Shown here one piece after another: positions 13,853 to 24,100 of a stretch of DNA of 64,000 nt. The translations under genes and the position numbers were made by a program. Position 1 is the stretch's first letter. The number at the start of each line of letters is the position of its first letter. The stretch is from a virus. Under the pieces are notes generated by a model that saw only the letters and a program-made list of their open reading frames with translations, had not been told where the DNA came from and searched no databases. The stretch is from the IMG/VR virus record IMGVR_UViG_3300007708_000003, positions 1-64,000 of that record. One strand, given 5' to 3'.

Positions 13853-14459
13853 TTTTTTAATTAAAAATGAACTAACACCAAATGCTCACTATGTCTTATA
13901 TTGTATGGTTTATAATATACCTATTGTAGGTATACCTTATACTTTAGAACAATACAAGCTTTCATTAAATGACTATGTTAATGAACATATAGCTGAAGAC
14001 AAAACTATATTTTATACTATTACAGCAAAAGCTGCACATGTTATACATGAATCAGAGGTTTACATCTGTAACATTAAAACTGTTAAAAAAGTAAACAAAG
14101 TTGATTTTAAAGATTGGGAAGATAAAATTAAACAATACAATGAATTATTTCCTAAAGGTAAAAAAGAAGGTAGTAGCATTTCTTTTAGAACTAATCCTAA
14201 AGAGCTATATGAAAAGTTCAAATGGTTTTTTCAGGAGTATCCTGAATATGATTGGGATATGGTATTAGCAGCTACTGAAAAATATATAAAAGTATTTGAA
14301 GAGTCAAATGATTACACATACATGCAGACTTCTAAGTATTTTATCAAAAAAGATGACAAAAATAGAGTAACTACATCCACACTTTCTACACATTGTTATA
14401 ATATAGCAGAAGGAAATGATGAAGAATTGTCAACAGGAACTTATTATTTTGGACCATAA
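13836..14459 (+). CDS. Hypothetical protein, possible replication accessory factor
   Basis: This 207-residue soluble protein starts MKEFYDFLIKNELTPNAHY inside the end of the DnaA-like gene. The N-terminal 60 residues are helical (YVLYCMVYNIPI, YTLEQYKLSLNDYV), like small winged-helix domains. A linker with KVNKVDFKDWEDKIKQYNELFP follows, and then a C-terminal helical region (ELYEKFKWFF, YIKVFEESNDYTYMQTSKYFI). A winged helix plus linker plus helical tail is the layout of phage replisome organisers and helicase loaders, which with the DnaA-like neighbour hints at replication initiation. That is inference only; no motif proves it. It shares one base with the next start (TAATG). Confidence 0.65.
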   Translation: MKEFYDFLIKNELTPNAHYVLYCMVYNIPIVGIPYTLEQYKLSLNDYVNEHIAEDKTIFYTITAKAAHVIHESEVYICNIKTVKKVNKVDFKDWEDKIKQYNELFPKGKKEGSSISFRTNPKELYEKFKWFFQEYPEYDWDMVLAATEKYIKVFEESNDYTYMQTSKYFIKKDDKNRVTTSTLSTHCYNIAEGNDEELSTGTYYFGP

Positions 14460-14680
14460 TGAAAACAATTATACACGTAAATCAACATGTAATAAAAGCT
14501 AACAGGAAGAATGGGGTCAATAATCCTATTTTAACTGTTAAAACTTACAAGGATAACAAGTATGCTCATGAAGTTGAGATATTAGGTCCTAGTAAGATAG
14601 TGTATGAACCAGACAAACCACTTAGTTGTGGTGCTCATGTTTGGATTGAAACACAAAGTGAAGTTAATATTATACTATAA
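14459..14680 (+). CDS. Small conserved hypothetical protein
   Basis: This 73-residue protein starts MKTIIHVNQHVIKANRKNG, continues with a strand-rich middle (ILTVKTYKDNKYAHEVEI) and ends with SCGAHVWIETQSEV. I recall close relatives of this small family in many phages and plasmid-bearing bacteria, without a proven function. It appears all-beta with a basic N-terminal strand, compatible with nucleic-acid binding. It is the last gene of this plus-strand block and is followed by a terminator hairpin. Confidence 0.75.
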   Translation: MKTIIHVNQHVIKANRKNGVNNPILTVKTYKDNKYAHEVEILGPSKIVYEPDKPLSCGAHVWIETQSEVNIIL

Positions 14681-14681
14681 A

Positions 14682-14707
14682 AGAGGGAGCTTAATGCTCC
14701 CTTTTTT
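14682..14707. terminator. Bidirectional terminator between converging blocks
   Basis: GGGAGC (14685-14690) pairs with GCTCCC (14696-14701) around a 5-base loop, and the outer A-T pairs extend the stem. On the plus strand TTTTTT follows; on the minus strand the tail reads TCTTTTAT. It separates the plus-strand block ending at 14680 from the long minus-strand virion region, and it partly overlaps the stop of the 44-residue gene. Confidence 0.78.
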
Positions 14708-14840
14708 AATTACCTTGACCTCTATATAACTTTTTATAGTTTTTAGAAGTCTTTAAAGATGATGTTCCTTTTTTAGAATGAACACCAGGTCTTTTTACTC
14801 TTTCTCTAGGTTTAAATGTGCTTGTCTGTACTTTTGCCAT
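14706..14840 (-). CDS. Small basic crAss-type protein (44 residues)
   Basis: The frame reads MAKVQTSTFKPRERVKRPGV, then a Lys/Ser/Thr-rich stretch, and ends KNYKKLYRGQGN. About a third of the residues are Lys or Arg. I recall very similar tiny proteins conserved across crAss-like phages of Bacteroidota; their role is not known to me. The composition fits binding of nucleic acid, as a DNA-condensing or packaged peptide. It would be the last gene of the long minus-strand block. Confidence 0.75.
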   Translation of the reverse strand: MAKVQTSTFKPRERVKRPGVHSKKGTSSLKTSKNYKKLYRGQGN

Positions 14841-14857
14841 TGATCAAAAATTATATA

Positions 14858-15148
14858 TTATGTGTTACTTGTTATTGCTAAAAATTCTTGTTCAGTAAGT
14901 TTCTTTTTTACTTCTTCACGTATAAAATTTTCTAAGTCTAATTCTCCTGCTGCTTTTATTTCTTTTTCATAAAATTCAATACCTTCACCTGTAAGTTTTA
15001 CGGATTCTAAATAATCTCTATAATCTCTAGCGTCTTGGTGTTCAATAAAAGAAACCTCTGTATCATCCATGTAAACTCTAAAATTTACATTTTGATTATT
15101 AACTGTAGTTTGTACAGTTATGTATTTAATTACTGTATATGTTTTCAT
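14858..15148 (-). CDS. Small hypothetical protein
   Basis: This 96-residue protein starts MKTYTVIKYITVQTTVNNQN. A strand-rich first half is followed by acidic helices (HQDARDYRDYLESVKL, FIREEVKKKLTEQEFLA). I chose ATG 15148 because the frame reaches further upstream only to a TTG inside the kelch-like gene. It lies directly after the fibre gene and 17 bases before the basic 44-residue gene. It may be a fibre assembly factor by position, but nothing in the sequence shows this. Confidence 0.6.
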   Translation of the reverse strand: MKTYTVIKYITVQTTVNNQNVNFRVYMDDTEVSFIEHQDARDYRDYLESVKLTGEGIEFYEKEIKAAGELDLENFIREEVKKKLTEQEFLAITSNT

Positions 15149-15152
15149 AATT

Positions 15153-16598
15153 TTAATATAATAATATTCTAAATAATTCTGTATTTGCAGGTCTTTGACT
15201 ATATAGCCAAACAAGCTTATCTACTCCTGATTCTTGGTATTTTTTAATAGCCATTCTATGTCCTTGTAGTCCTGAACCATCGGGGAATATATTAGTTGTT
15301 AAAGGAGCAGTGAATCCTGTTACAACATCTAACGAAATATACCTATTAGTAACACCTAATTTATAAATAATTAAATTATTATATACTACTGCACAACTTC
15401 CAGACTGTGTATTAGTTGATGGTTCTGCAGTGCCTGATAAATTTAAAGTTGCCCACGACCCTGCTCCTGCTGTACCTCCTGCTATATCAAATCTTTCCAT
15501 TTGATTAAAAATAGCAGTACCTTTAAAACTCTAAATATATCTGCCATCTTGAATATTACTCTCATTAGCCCAATTTGCATCTCCTGTTTTGCCAATCCAA
15601 TTTGCAGAAATTCCTTGCGATGGTGCTGCTCCAGCTCTAGCCACAGTAGGCGACATTGTAGTCCACGTATTAGCAGAAATAGAATATCTATACATTGTAA
15701 TTGCATTATTACCTAATAGATAAAGAAAATCGTCATTGCCTGCAATTTCATATTGACTTGTAGCATCAGGATTAGTAGTCCAAGCACTTGAAGTTGTAAT
15801 TACTGTTGCAGTATTACTAGCAATAGTTCTTACTTGTCCTATTCCTGTTCCTGCTATAATTCTAATTTGGTAATTTGTCCATTGATTGACTGTCCAAGTC
15901 TTTGCACTATTTGTAATAGTACTTGCTCCTCCTGCTGTTGCTGTACCTGATGCAAATACATCATTACTAGGTGTAGCAATTAATCTACACTCTTGAGATG
16001 TAGTAGGCAATCCTGTAAAAGCTAAAGTAGTATACACCCCTGTTAAAGGGTCATAACTTCTAAACACTCCTGATGAAGCAGCTCCATTCCCCATAATATA
16101 AAACAATCCTGTATCAATTCTAAATGTGTCTGTATTAACAACAGCACTTGGTAAAGCTGCAAAAGTTATAGTAGAGGTTCCTCCTAAATTAATTACAACA
16201 TCTGTAATAACTCTATCTATTCCTATATTTGCCGCTGTTCCTGTTGCAAATCTTATAATTCTTCCTTTACATATTCCTGTTATAGCTGCAGTAGTTGTAA
16301 CAGTGGTTGTGCTTCCTCCTGTTGCTGTAATTGAGTTACTCCATCTAGCTAGTTCACCACAAGCTCCAACCCCAAAAGCAGAAAGAGCAGGAGAAGGTAA
16401 AGTTATACTAGAGTCTTGACTATATGTTGACAATATAGCTGTTGTTGTGCCTACTATTGTTAAAAAATAATCATATACACCCCTTTGGTCAGAGATAATG
16501 TTAGAACCTGACAAATTTGTAGTAACAGGTAATGGATTCATTTGTTGCCATTCTTTTTTATGGACACCTGCTATGTTGTTATTAATTGCTGTTGGCAT
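15153..16598 (-). CDS. Kelch-like fibre/appendage protein with an internal in-frame TAG
   Basis: The frame has 481 codon positions before TAA 15153-15155 and is interrupted once, by TAG at 15531-15533 (codon 356). Upstream of the TAG there are kelch-like units such as DDFLYLLGNNAITMYRYSI...NTWTTMSP. Downstream the same pattern resumes in the same frame: FNQMERFDIAGG...SWATLNL, then CAVVYNNLIIYKL. The TAG falls where kelch blades carry 'YxxxG' (DGRYI-TAG-SFKG), so a tyrosine codon may have mutated. The N-terminus (GVHKKEWQQMNPLP) looks like an attachment domain. Thr, Ser and Ala are very frequent, as in fibre proteins. It stands at the end of a fibre cluster. The product is a 355-residue protein unless the amber codon is suppressed. 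Confidence 0.72.
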
Positions 16599-16600
16599 AA

Positions 16601-17107
16601 TTATGTTATTTTTATATTGTTAATATTAGATTGAATTGCTAATTGATTTCCTATATTTGGAATAAGAGATGTAGCCGCTACACTTCCTATTTGTACTATA
16701 TTAGTAAGTGAATTTATAGAACTTACTGAATTTATTTGTGAATTAGTGTCTAAAATAACTCTTAACATACCACCTGTTGTACTTCTAAGTGAAGTTAATA
16801 TATTATTTATAGATTCTGTATTGGCTGCCGTATCTTGTAATGCATAATCTAAAGAAGGGTCATCATATATAAACTGTAATTCATTAGTACTTGCTTGAGC
16901 TGTTGTATCAAACTGAAGAGTAAGAATATCTGTAGTTGAATTATATGATGTGTATCCTGCTGTTGTTGATGCAGTAGAGTATATTATCAATCCATTGGTT
17001 TGATTTATAATAGCGTAAAGTCTATTTATATCAAAATATGGAATATTTGTTTTAATCTGCTTTAGAGCAGGAGTAAAAATGTAACTTGGTGTTATTATTG
17101 TTTTCAT
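16601..17107 (-). CDS. Fibre-linker or adaptor protein
   Basis: This 168-residue protein starts MKTIITPSYIFTPALKQIKT. The first 80 residues form a strand-rich domain (RLYAIINQTNGLIIYSTAS, DILTLQFDTTAQ). A long polar helix-like stretch rich in Asn, Ser and Ile follows (NTESINNILTSL, NSVSSINSLTNIVQIG), suggesting a trimeric coiled or triple-helical shaft. It lies three bases from the kelch-like gene and three bases from the large fibre gene, so the three probably form one appendage. The N-terminal domain pattern resembles base attachment domains common in fibres of Bacteroidota phages. Confidence 0.55.
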   Translation of the reverse strand: MKTIITPSYIFTPALKQIKTNIPYFDINRLYAIINQTNGLIIYSTASTTAGYTSYNSTTDILTLQFDTTAQASTNELQFIYDDPSLDYALQDTAANTESINNILTSLRSTTGGMLRVILDTNSQINSVSSINSLTNIVQIGSVAATSLIPNIGNQLAIQSNINNIKIT

Positions 17108-17110
17108 ATT

Positions 17111-20100
17111 TTATCCAAATATTAATGCGATTGCTATTGATTCTGCTTGTGTAACTCCGCCTCCTGTAGGCGCTGCAAATGTACCATCTCCACGTAAAAA
17201 TGTAGTTGTGTTATTTGGAGGTGTTGGTACTAAACCACCAACAGTTGCAGTCATTGTATTTGCAAAAAACCTGCTACTAATGTTATTAGCTATTGTATTT
17301 GGAGAAGCAAATGTTCCACTATTTGCAAACACCAAATCATCTAAGATTCTATTATTACCTACTGCTACAAAACTATTAATTAATGTTATTTCAGTAAGTA
17401 GTATAACCCTACTGTTAATTATATTAAAATCAGAGTTAAGGCAATTAATTCCTCTAAGACCTGTCGAGGTTCCTGAGTTATAATAATTACCCCACTGCAT
17501 ATTTCTTATCTTAACATTTCCAATTAAAAGAATAGCAGAATCGCAAGTAAAATTACAATAATGGTTCCTTCTTGAATAAATCATTTCAAATTCTATACTG
17601 TAAGAAACATTATCCATTACTACATTGTAAAACAATGGGTTACTTTCTATATTAAATCCACCGCCTAATTCATAGTTATTTATATTAGCACCAGGCAGTA
17701 CTATACTAGCACCATTTGTCCATATTAATCCTCCCCAAATTACATAGTCAAACCCATTATATTGTAATGTTGTGTTATAAATACTATATGAGTCATATTT
17801 TGGGTCATAAAATTCTGCAATAGCATTTTCTTCATCTATAGTACTAGTTGAAGTAGCTTTAACATAAACATAAACAGTGGATAAATTATTATAAAACTTT
17901 GTTTCTTCTACTTTATATACTTGACCTATAACAAGAGAATCTGTATTAGCTAAAGCAAGTAAGGCTGCTGAACTTATAGGTGTTAATCCTGAGAATTCAT
18001 CTTTAGGAGCTCCACCTAATCCATTTAGTGTATATGTTGGAACATTTAATATTCCTGTTCCTGAATTATATGTTGAGGCTCCACTTGCCCCTGTAGTTGT
18101 TAAAGCAGTCATTCCTGTTCCTGCCATTATACCTGATTGCTGAGTAACTGTAAGTACTACAGAAGCAGTAGATGGAGGAGGACTTCCTGCAGGTTCAAAT
18201 GAAATAAATACATTTGTATCTGCTGTACTCCATACAAATTCATAATAATCTCCTGCTATAGGATCAAGTAGAAAGTTCCAAGAAGGAAGTGTATGCCCAT
18301 CAAAGGCTCCGTGTTTTTTAGGAACTAATACAACACCTGCAGATCCAGGCACATCAACACCATTCTTTCTAAGCCATATTGTTACATCGTGTTCTGCTGC
18401 TGTTGGATTTCTAAATTGTGCTGACCATTGTATATTATATATTCCTGTATTTGCTATTGTAACTCTTGAACCACTAACTACTGTAACTCCATTAGTTAAA
18501 TCAGTTACGCCTAATAGCATTGGATAACCTGTATTAATTACAGCAGCAAATTGGTCTGTTACATCAGAAAATGCTCCATAATATCCTGCAGGTGTAGTAG
18601 CTGTATTAGTCCCCCACTTTAATCCTGTTGGTGTTGTACTATCTGCTATAAGAATTTGTGTATTTAATCCTACAGGTAATCTTGTATCAACTGTAGTATT
18701 TCTAACAAATATATCTCCTTTGGTTGTAAGAGGAGAAGTATATGTAGCTGTGTTTGTTAATGTTCCTGCACTTAAACTTAACCCTGTACCAATAGTTATT
18801 TCTTCCATAACACCTGTACCTGCTGTACTTCTACCAATAAGTTTATTAGTAGCCATAGATGTAGAAATAACAGGAGTTGTACCTCCTGAAGATGTAATAG
18901 GACTTGTTGCTGTTACAGATGTAATTCCACCAACTGAATTCATATTAGTTGAAGTCCAAGCTGTACCATTAAAAAATCTGTAAACTAAAGAACCTGTTGT
19001 ATATCCAACTCCACCTATTGTAGTTGTACCACCTACAACATAAACTATATATCCTTGATTTGTTTCAGGAACTGCATCTGTTACTGTTATTGTACCATTA
19101 GTACTATAAATGCCTGAATTTGCTGCTGTAAATGATGTTGTTTTAGCAACACTTCTATTTATAAATTTTTTAGGAACTAATTCATTTTGTCCTAAATCTT
19201 CATAAACAAGGTTTGGACTTAAATTATATTCTGCCTTACCATTTGTTTTATTAAATGTTAATGATTGGTTTAGCGTTAAATATTCAACATTATTTTTTAT
19301 AAAAACTAATTTATCAATATTTACTCCACTAAGAGCTAGACTTAATAATGCATTGTTAACATATAGACTAGTAGAATATTGATTAACATAAGTTTCAATT
19401 ATATTACCAACTAAATCTATAAGAACAGTACCATTAGTAGGAACTCCTTTAAATGAAGTAAAGTATCCAGTACATAAATACTTAGTATCATTATCTACTA
19501 ATTGAATAGAAGAAACTAAAATACCACCAGGTGGTACAATACCAGCAAATCCTGTCCCTGCTACAAATGATGTATCTATAGTACCATCTTGATTAATTTT
19601 TATAATTCCATTAGTAGGTGTTCCATTATAAGAAGTATGAGTACCAACTGCAATTATCTTATTATCAGGAGTTTTTAATAAATAATTAGCTTGATAACCT
19701 GACGGACTAAATCCTGTTGATACAAATGAAAAATCTCTATCGCCATTTGGTAATAGTTTAATGATATTTGGTATTGCAAGTCCTTTGTATGTAGTAGCGT
19801 AAGAAGTTATAAATAAAGTGTCATCTGAATTTACAGCAATAGATATAGTAGCGTTATTGAAACCTGAACCTATTATAAAAGATGAGTCTATATCTCCATT
19901 TAATAATAATTTTGCTAATCTATTTTGACTTACTCCTTTATAAGTGTTGTAAATACCTGTTACGTAAACAGCAGTTTTTGCAACATTAAAATCTAAATCT
20001 AATGTATAATCATTAAATCCAGTTCCTACATTAAAAGAAGTATCTCTACTACCATCAGTATTTAGTTTAAGTATTCTATTTGCAGAAACTGAATTATATG

Positions 20101-21082
20101 TGGTAAAAGTTCCTGAAATATATAATTTACCAAAATTATCTTCTAATAAAGAAGTACCTGCATAAGGAAAATTATTAAGTCCAGTTCCTGTAGCAAAAGA
20201 AGTGTCTATTTGACCATTAGTAAGAATTTTTACAATACCTTTACTTGCACCACCATCATAACCATTAAAATTTCCATATACATAATATCCTCCATTTTGT
20301 GCTAATTTTATAGCTACTGAATAAAGAAGATATCCTGGAGGTGAAGTGGCAGGTGTAAAAGCTTTCCCTGTAAAAAATGCATAAAGTAATTCTATTTCAT
20401 CAGCAGTTTTATTTACAGTAATTGTTTGTTGTAAACTTGGAGTAGTTATATCAGAAGTTAAAGCTATTGTACCACTTGCATCTGGTAAATTATATTTTTG
20501 TGTGGCTGTTAAATCAGTAGTTGATATACGAGCCATAATAGTACCATCCTTTGAAAGTACTGTTTGACCATCTTCATCCGCATTTGCATTTGCTCCAAAT
20601 AGGTTTACATTGTTGAAATTGTTAGTAAATCCAGCACTATCACCTAAAGCATTAACATTAATTCCTGTATTATTAACTCCAGCTCCTGTTCCCTGAAAGT
20701 TATTACCATCAACTAAATCATGGTTGTTGTCTAAAACTTGTTGCAATGTACTAGTAGGCAGTGCTGCTATATACGCTATAAGATCTGTTTGTGCTAATAT
20801 ATTACCTGTAATATTACCCCAAAGAATATTTGGTGTAATAACACTACTAATAGCATAATCTAACTTTTCAATTGCTGTAAGTACAGTATCACTTGAAGTA
20901 ATAGTACCAATAATTGGTACATAGTTATCCAAAGGTCTATCTAATACAACATCAATTTCTGTTATACCATTATATAATTTAAACCACTCACCTCTTAAAT
21001 AGAATTTTTTAAATCCTACATCTACATTTCCTGGCGTAGTGTTTAATTTTGCAAAATGTAATGGTACAATTATTTTTGACAT
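17111..21082 (-). CDS. Modular tail fibre: Delta-60 beta-propeller and C1q/TNF-like domains
   Basis: This 1323-residue protein is mosaic. The N-terminus (MSKIIVPLHFAKLNTTPGNV) looks like a virion attachment part. Residues about 285-565 contain successive 'NGxIDTSFxxGxGF' units, the Delta-60 (DUF5122) beta-propeller repeat. A Thr/Gly-rich shaft follows (about 650-820). Residues about 830-985 form a jelly-roll of the C1q/TNF type (YYGAFSDVTDQFAAV, VTIWLRKNGVDVPGS, ASVVLTVTQQSG). The C-terminal 300 residues are strand-rich and Asn-rich like a beta-helix, and end with TTTFLRGDGTFAAP, a motif common in phage fibres. Host-surface binding is the expected role. The domain mix suggests assembly by recombination. 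Confidence 0.8.
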   Translation of the reverse strand: MSKIIVPLHFAKLNTTPGNVDVGFKKFYLRGEWFKLYNGITEIDVVLDRPLDNYVPIIGTITSSDTVLTAIEKLDYAISSVITPNILWGNITGNILAQTDLIAYIAALPTSTLQQVLDNNHDLVDGNNFQGTGAGVNNTGINVNALGDSAGFTNNFNNVNLFGANANADEDGQTVLSKDGTIMARISTTDLTATQKYNLPDASGTIALTSDITTPSLQQTITVNKTADEIELLYAFFTGKAFTPATSPPGYLLYSVAIKLAQNGGYYVYGNFNGYDGGASKGIVKILTNGQIDTSFATGTGLNNFPYAGTSLLEDNFGKLYISGTFTTYNSVSANRILKLNTDGSRDTSFNVGTGFNDYTLDLDFNVAKTAVYVTGIYNTYKGVSQNRLAKLLLNGDIDSSFIIGSGFNNATISIAVNSDDTLFITSYATTYKGLAIPNIIKLLPNGDRDFSFVSTGFSPSGYQANYLLKTPDNKIIAVGTHTSYNGTPTNGIIKINQDGTIDTSFVAGTGFAGIVPPGGILVSSIQLVDNDTKYLCTGYFTSFKGVPTNGTVLIDLVGNIIETYVNQYSTSLYVNNALLSLALSGVNIDKLVFIKNNVEYLTLNQSLTFNKTNGKAEYNLSPNLVYEDLGQNELVPKKFINRSVAKTTSFTAANSGIYSTNGTITVTDAVPETNQGYIVYVVGGTTTIGGVGYTTGSLVYRFFNGTAWTSTNMNSVGGITSVTATSPITSSGGTTPVISTSMATNKLIGRSTAGTGVMEEITIGTGLSLSAGTLTNTATYTSPLTTKGDIFVRNTTVDTRLPVGLNTQILIADSTTPTGLKWGTNTATTPAGYYGAFSDVTDQFAAVINTGYPMLLGVTDLTNGVTVVSGSRVTIANTGIYNIQWSAQFRNPTAAEHDVTIWLRKNGVDVPGSAGVVLVPKKHGAFDGHTLPSWNFLLDPIAGDYYEFVWSTADTNVFISFEPAGSPPPSTASVVLTVTQQSGIMAGTGMTALTTTGASGASTYNSGTGILNVPTYTLNGLGGAPKDEFSGLTPISSAALLALANTDSLVIGQVYKVEETKFYNNLSTVYVYVKATSTSTIDEENAIAEFYDPKYDSYSIYNTTLQYNGFDYVIWGGLIWTNGASIVLPGANINNYELGGGFNIESNPLFYNVVMDNVSYSIEFEMIYSRRNHYCNFTCDSAILLIGNVKIRNMQWGNYYNSGTSTGLRGINCLNSDFNIINSRVILLTEITLINSFVAVGNNRILDDLVFANSGTFASPNTIANNISSRFFANTMTATVGGLVPTPPNNTTTFLRGDGTFAAPTGGGVTQAESIAIALIFG

Positions 21083-21115
21083 AATACAGAATGTGTTACA
21101 TTATAATATACAAAA

Positions 21116-24100
21116 TTATTGATTACGTTTAAGTATGTCTATTCTATAATTAGGATCAAACATATCTCTAAAATTTTTATATCCAGTAAGATCTACAAAA
21201 TCTTTTGCTAATTTCATATCTCCTTTTTCATATGCTCCTGATTTTCTATTGTAGTATGCTTCTTTCCATATAGCAGTGTAAAGTTCACTGTCATATTCTG
21301 GATCTGGTTCTTCACCACCTTGCATACTTAATGCCATTATAGTACTTAATGCATGAGTTGTTAATTTCTTAGCAGCTGTAAGTTCTCGCGTATATGTGGT
21401 CAAACTTGTAAAGTTTTTAATATATTCAGAAGATCCTCCTCCTAATGGGAACATTGCAGTAGTTTCACCTTTTACACCCCATAAAAGTCTTATAGCATTA
21501 CCTTCAAGAAAACCTAATTCTTCATCATCATCATCTTTACGTCTTACATATTGTGTAGCAGCCATTGAAGCAATTGTTAATATTGCCATTGCTACAGCAT
21601 CTCTTCTTGCATGAGATATACTTCTAGTATATACTTTTCCTATTGTTGCAGTATTAATAGCTTTTGTGCCTTGTTTACCAAAATTAAAAAAATACTTAGT
21701 AGTTTCTACAAATCCATATGCTTTATATACTTTTGCTAAAGCTCTCCAGTAACCTATAGTTACCTCAGCTCCCTCCCAGTTAGGTCTAAGATATCCAAAT
21801 CTATTTAAAAATTGTGGTATAATATACTTTCTATAATAGAATACTAACTTACCAATTATATTTTCTTCAAATTTAGTTTTATCCCATCCTGCATAGTTAC
21901 CTTGTGCTCTACGCATTTCTGAGTAAATTATATTTCTAAGGAACTTTTCATCTTCTTTTGTAAACTCTACATCTTTTCTTATTTGTAATAATTTATTAGC
22001 ATCTTGATAATATACTTCATGTGCACTTACTGTCATATCAGTACCATCTGCATTTTTTTTGTATACTTTATTACCAGCTGTATCAGTAGTAAATACTTTG
22101 TATTTGTAACTATCTAATACAGAATACATTACTACAATACCTATAGCTCCATCACCTTTTTCTTGCACCATATATCCAAGCTCTACAGGATTCATAAATT
22201 TACCTATAGCTCTTCTTTCTCTACTTCCAGATGCCTCATTTAAATACTTATCAAATTCTTTTTGTAAAGGGTTGAATTTTCTATATAACATAGTAGACTC
22301 ACTTACATCATTTACTTTACCCCAATCAGCAAAATAGTTTGGCATAAATGTTCCAAAAAATTGTTTTTGTGCCCACATCCAGTTTTGTTTAGAATAATGT
22401 GAACTGTCATCTATACCACCTGCAGAAAGAAAAGATTGTACATTACCAGATATGTAGTTTTTAGTCTGGTTCACAACATCAAATCCCATTCTTACAAAAC
22501 TTGTATATGCCATTACTTGTTTTACAATTTTTGTAAGCTGTCTATTTTTTTCTTCAGGATTATCAGCTTGTCCATTTACAAACTTTCTTTTTTCATATTT
22601 TAAAATCTCAATAACCTTATTGATTTCTTTAAATCTTTTATTCCAATCTACTGTAGATTTTTTGTTTGTGACAGGGTCTATATATGTAAAATCTTTTGCT
22701 TGTATTTTATTTTGAATATTTTCAGATAACATCTCAAGATATTCTATTGTCATATTAGCAACTGGTGCTGCTTCTTGCATTGCTGCTTTATAATGTGCCT
22801 CACCTGCATAACGCATTAATGCACCTATACTATCAGTAGTCTGCAATGTTAATGGTAACTGGTTAGCTCCAGAAAGTCTTATTACATCACCTAAAGCTCC
22901 ATAACTATTATCAATATAATCTTGTTGACTACCTGTAGTTCTTAATTCTTTATCTATATACGTATCCATTTGTTTACGTATACTATCTGTAATACCTAAT
23001 GTAGAAAAGTTTTCTATTGTAGATGCTGCCATTCCTGGTACTAAGTATCCTGTTCTTCTACCATCAACTTTGTTCTGTAGTTTAAAATACATATTCATAA
23101 GTTGATTGTAAAAATTAAATACTTCAGGATTATTCATCAACTGCATGTATTTAGGATTTACTGCAGGAAAAGATTGACCTGTTAATGGATCTGTTATCAT
23201 CATGTTTTCCATACCTGGTATAACAGTGTATACACCATTTACTTCTTGTATGTTTTTAGGCATAGGAATACCATCTGCAGATTTTAAAAAGTTTTTATTA
23301 TATGCACCTTCAATAAACTCAAGTTCACCTGTTGCAACTAAGTCATTTAATTCTTCTTCTGTAAAGTTATCTATTTGTTCATCTGTAAGTTGCTCACCTG
23401 TTCTGGTATCATAATACTCATCTGTTCTTAAAGTTTTAATTCTATATCTACCACCTGGTTTTTCTTCCATGTATACAGATTTCATTTCATCAGATACAGT
23501 TCTTTGATAGTTAAAACCTTTAGGTATCTTATTATCCTTAAAGTAGTTTTCATCTTCTCTAATAGATTTATAAGTTATATTGTGAAAACTTTCATACCAG
23601 TTTTTGTACTCAGCTTCACCTATATAAAATTGATTTTCATATTTTAAATAGTCAGCTTCTAACTCAGCTAATCTTTCAGGTGTTGCAGAATCTCTTTCTA
23701 ACTGATATGCAACTGATGCATTAATATAGTTAGAATACTTATTTTCTAAGTTTCTAGTTTTACTTTTAAACTGCAAGTCATAATCTTTTACTAATGACAT
23801 TGTAGACATTTTATCTAATGCCATATTTAACTCAGATAACATTTCAGCATCTTCAGGTTGCATTTTTACTCTAGGTTTACCTTCTGAATTTGTAATAGCA
23901 TTTATCTCAACTTCTATTTGATCAAGTCTTAGTATAGTATTCTCATCTAAGTTTTTAATCTTAAGCTCACCTAATACTTTATGTGGAGCTAATAAGTTTT
24001 TTCTTTCCTCAAACAAATCTTGCAATACAGGATTTTCACCATAGTATATACTTAGTATGGCGTTTCTTTCATCATATATGGTACTAAGATCTTTGTACCA

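Noticed and set aside
18720-18983. Plus-strand frames inside the fibre genes (18720, 17208, 16126)
   Set aside because: They are rich in Val, Pro and Ile, lie opposite the Thr/Asn-rich fibre genes as expected of antisense frames, and have no start context or motif.
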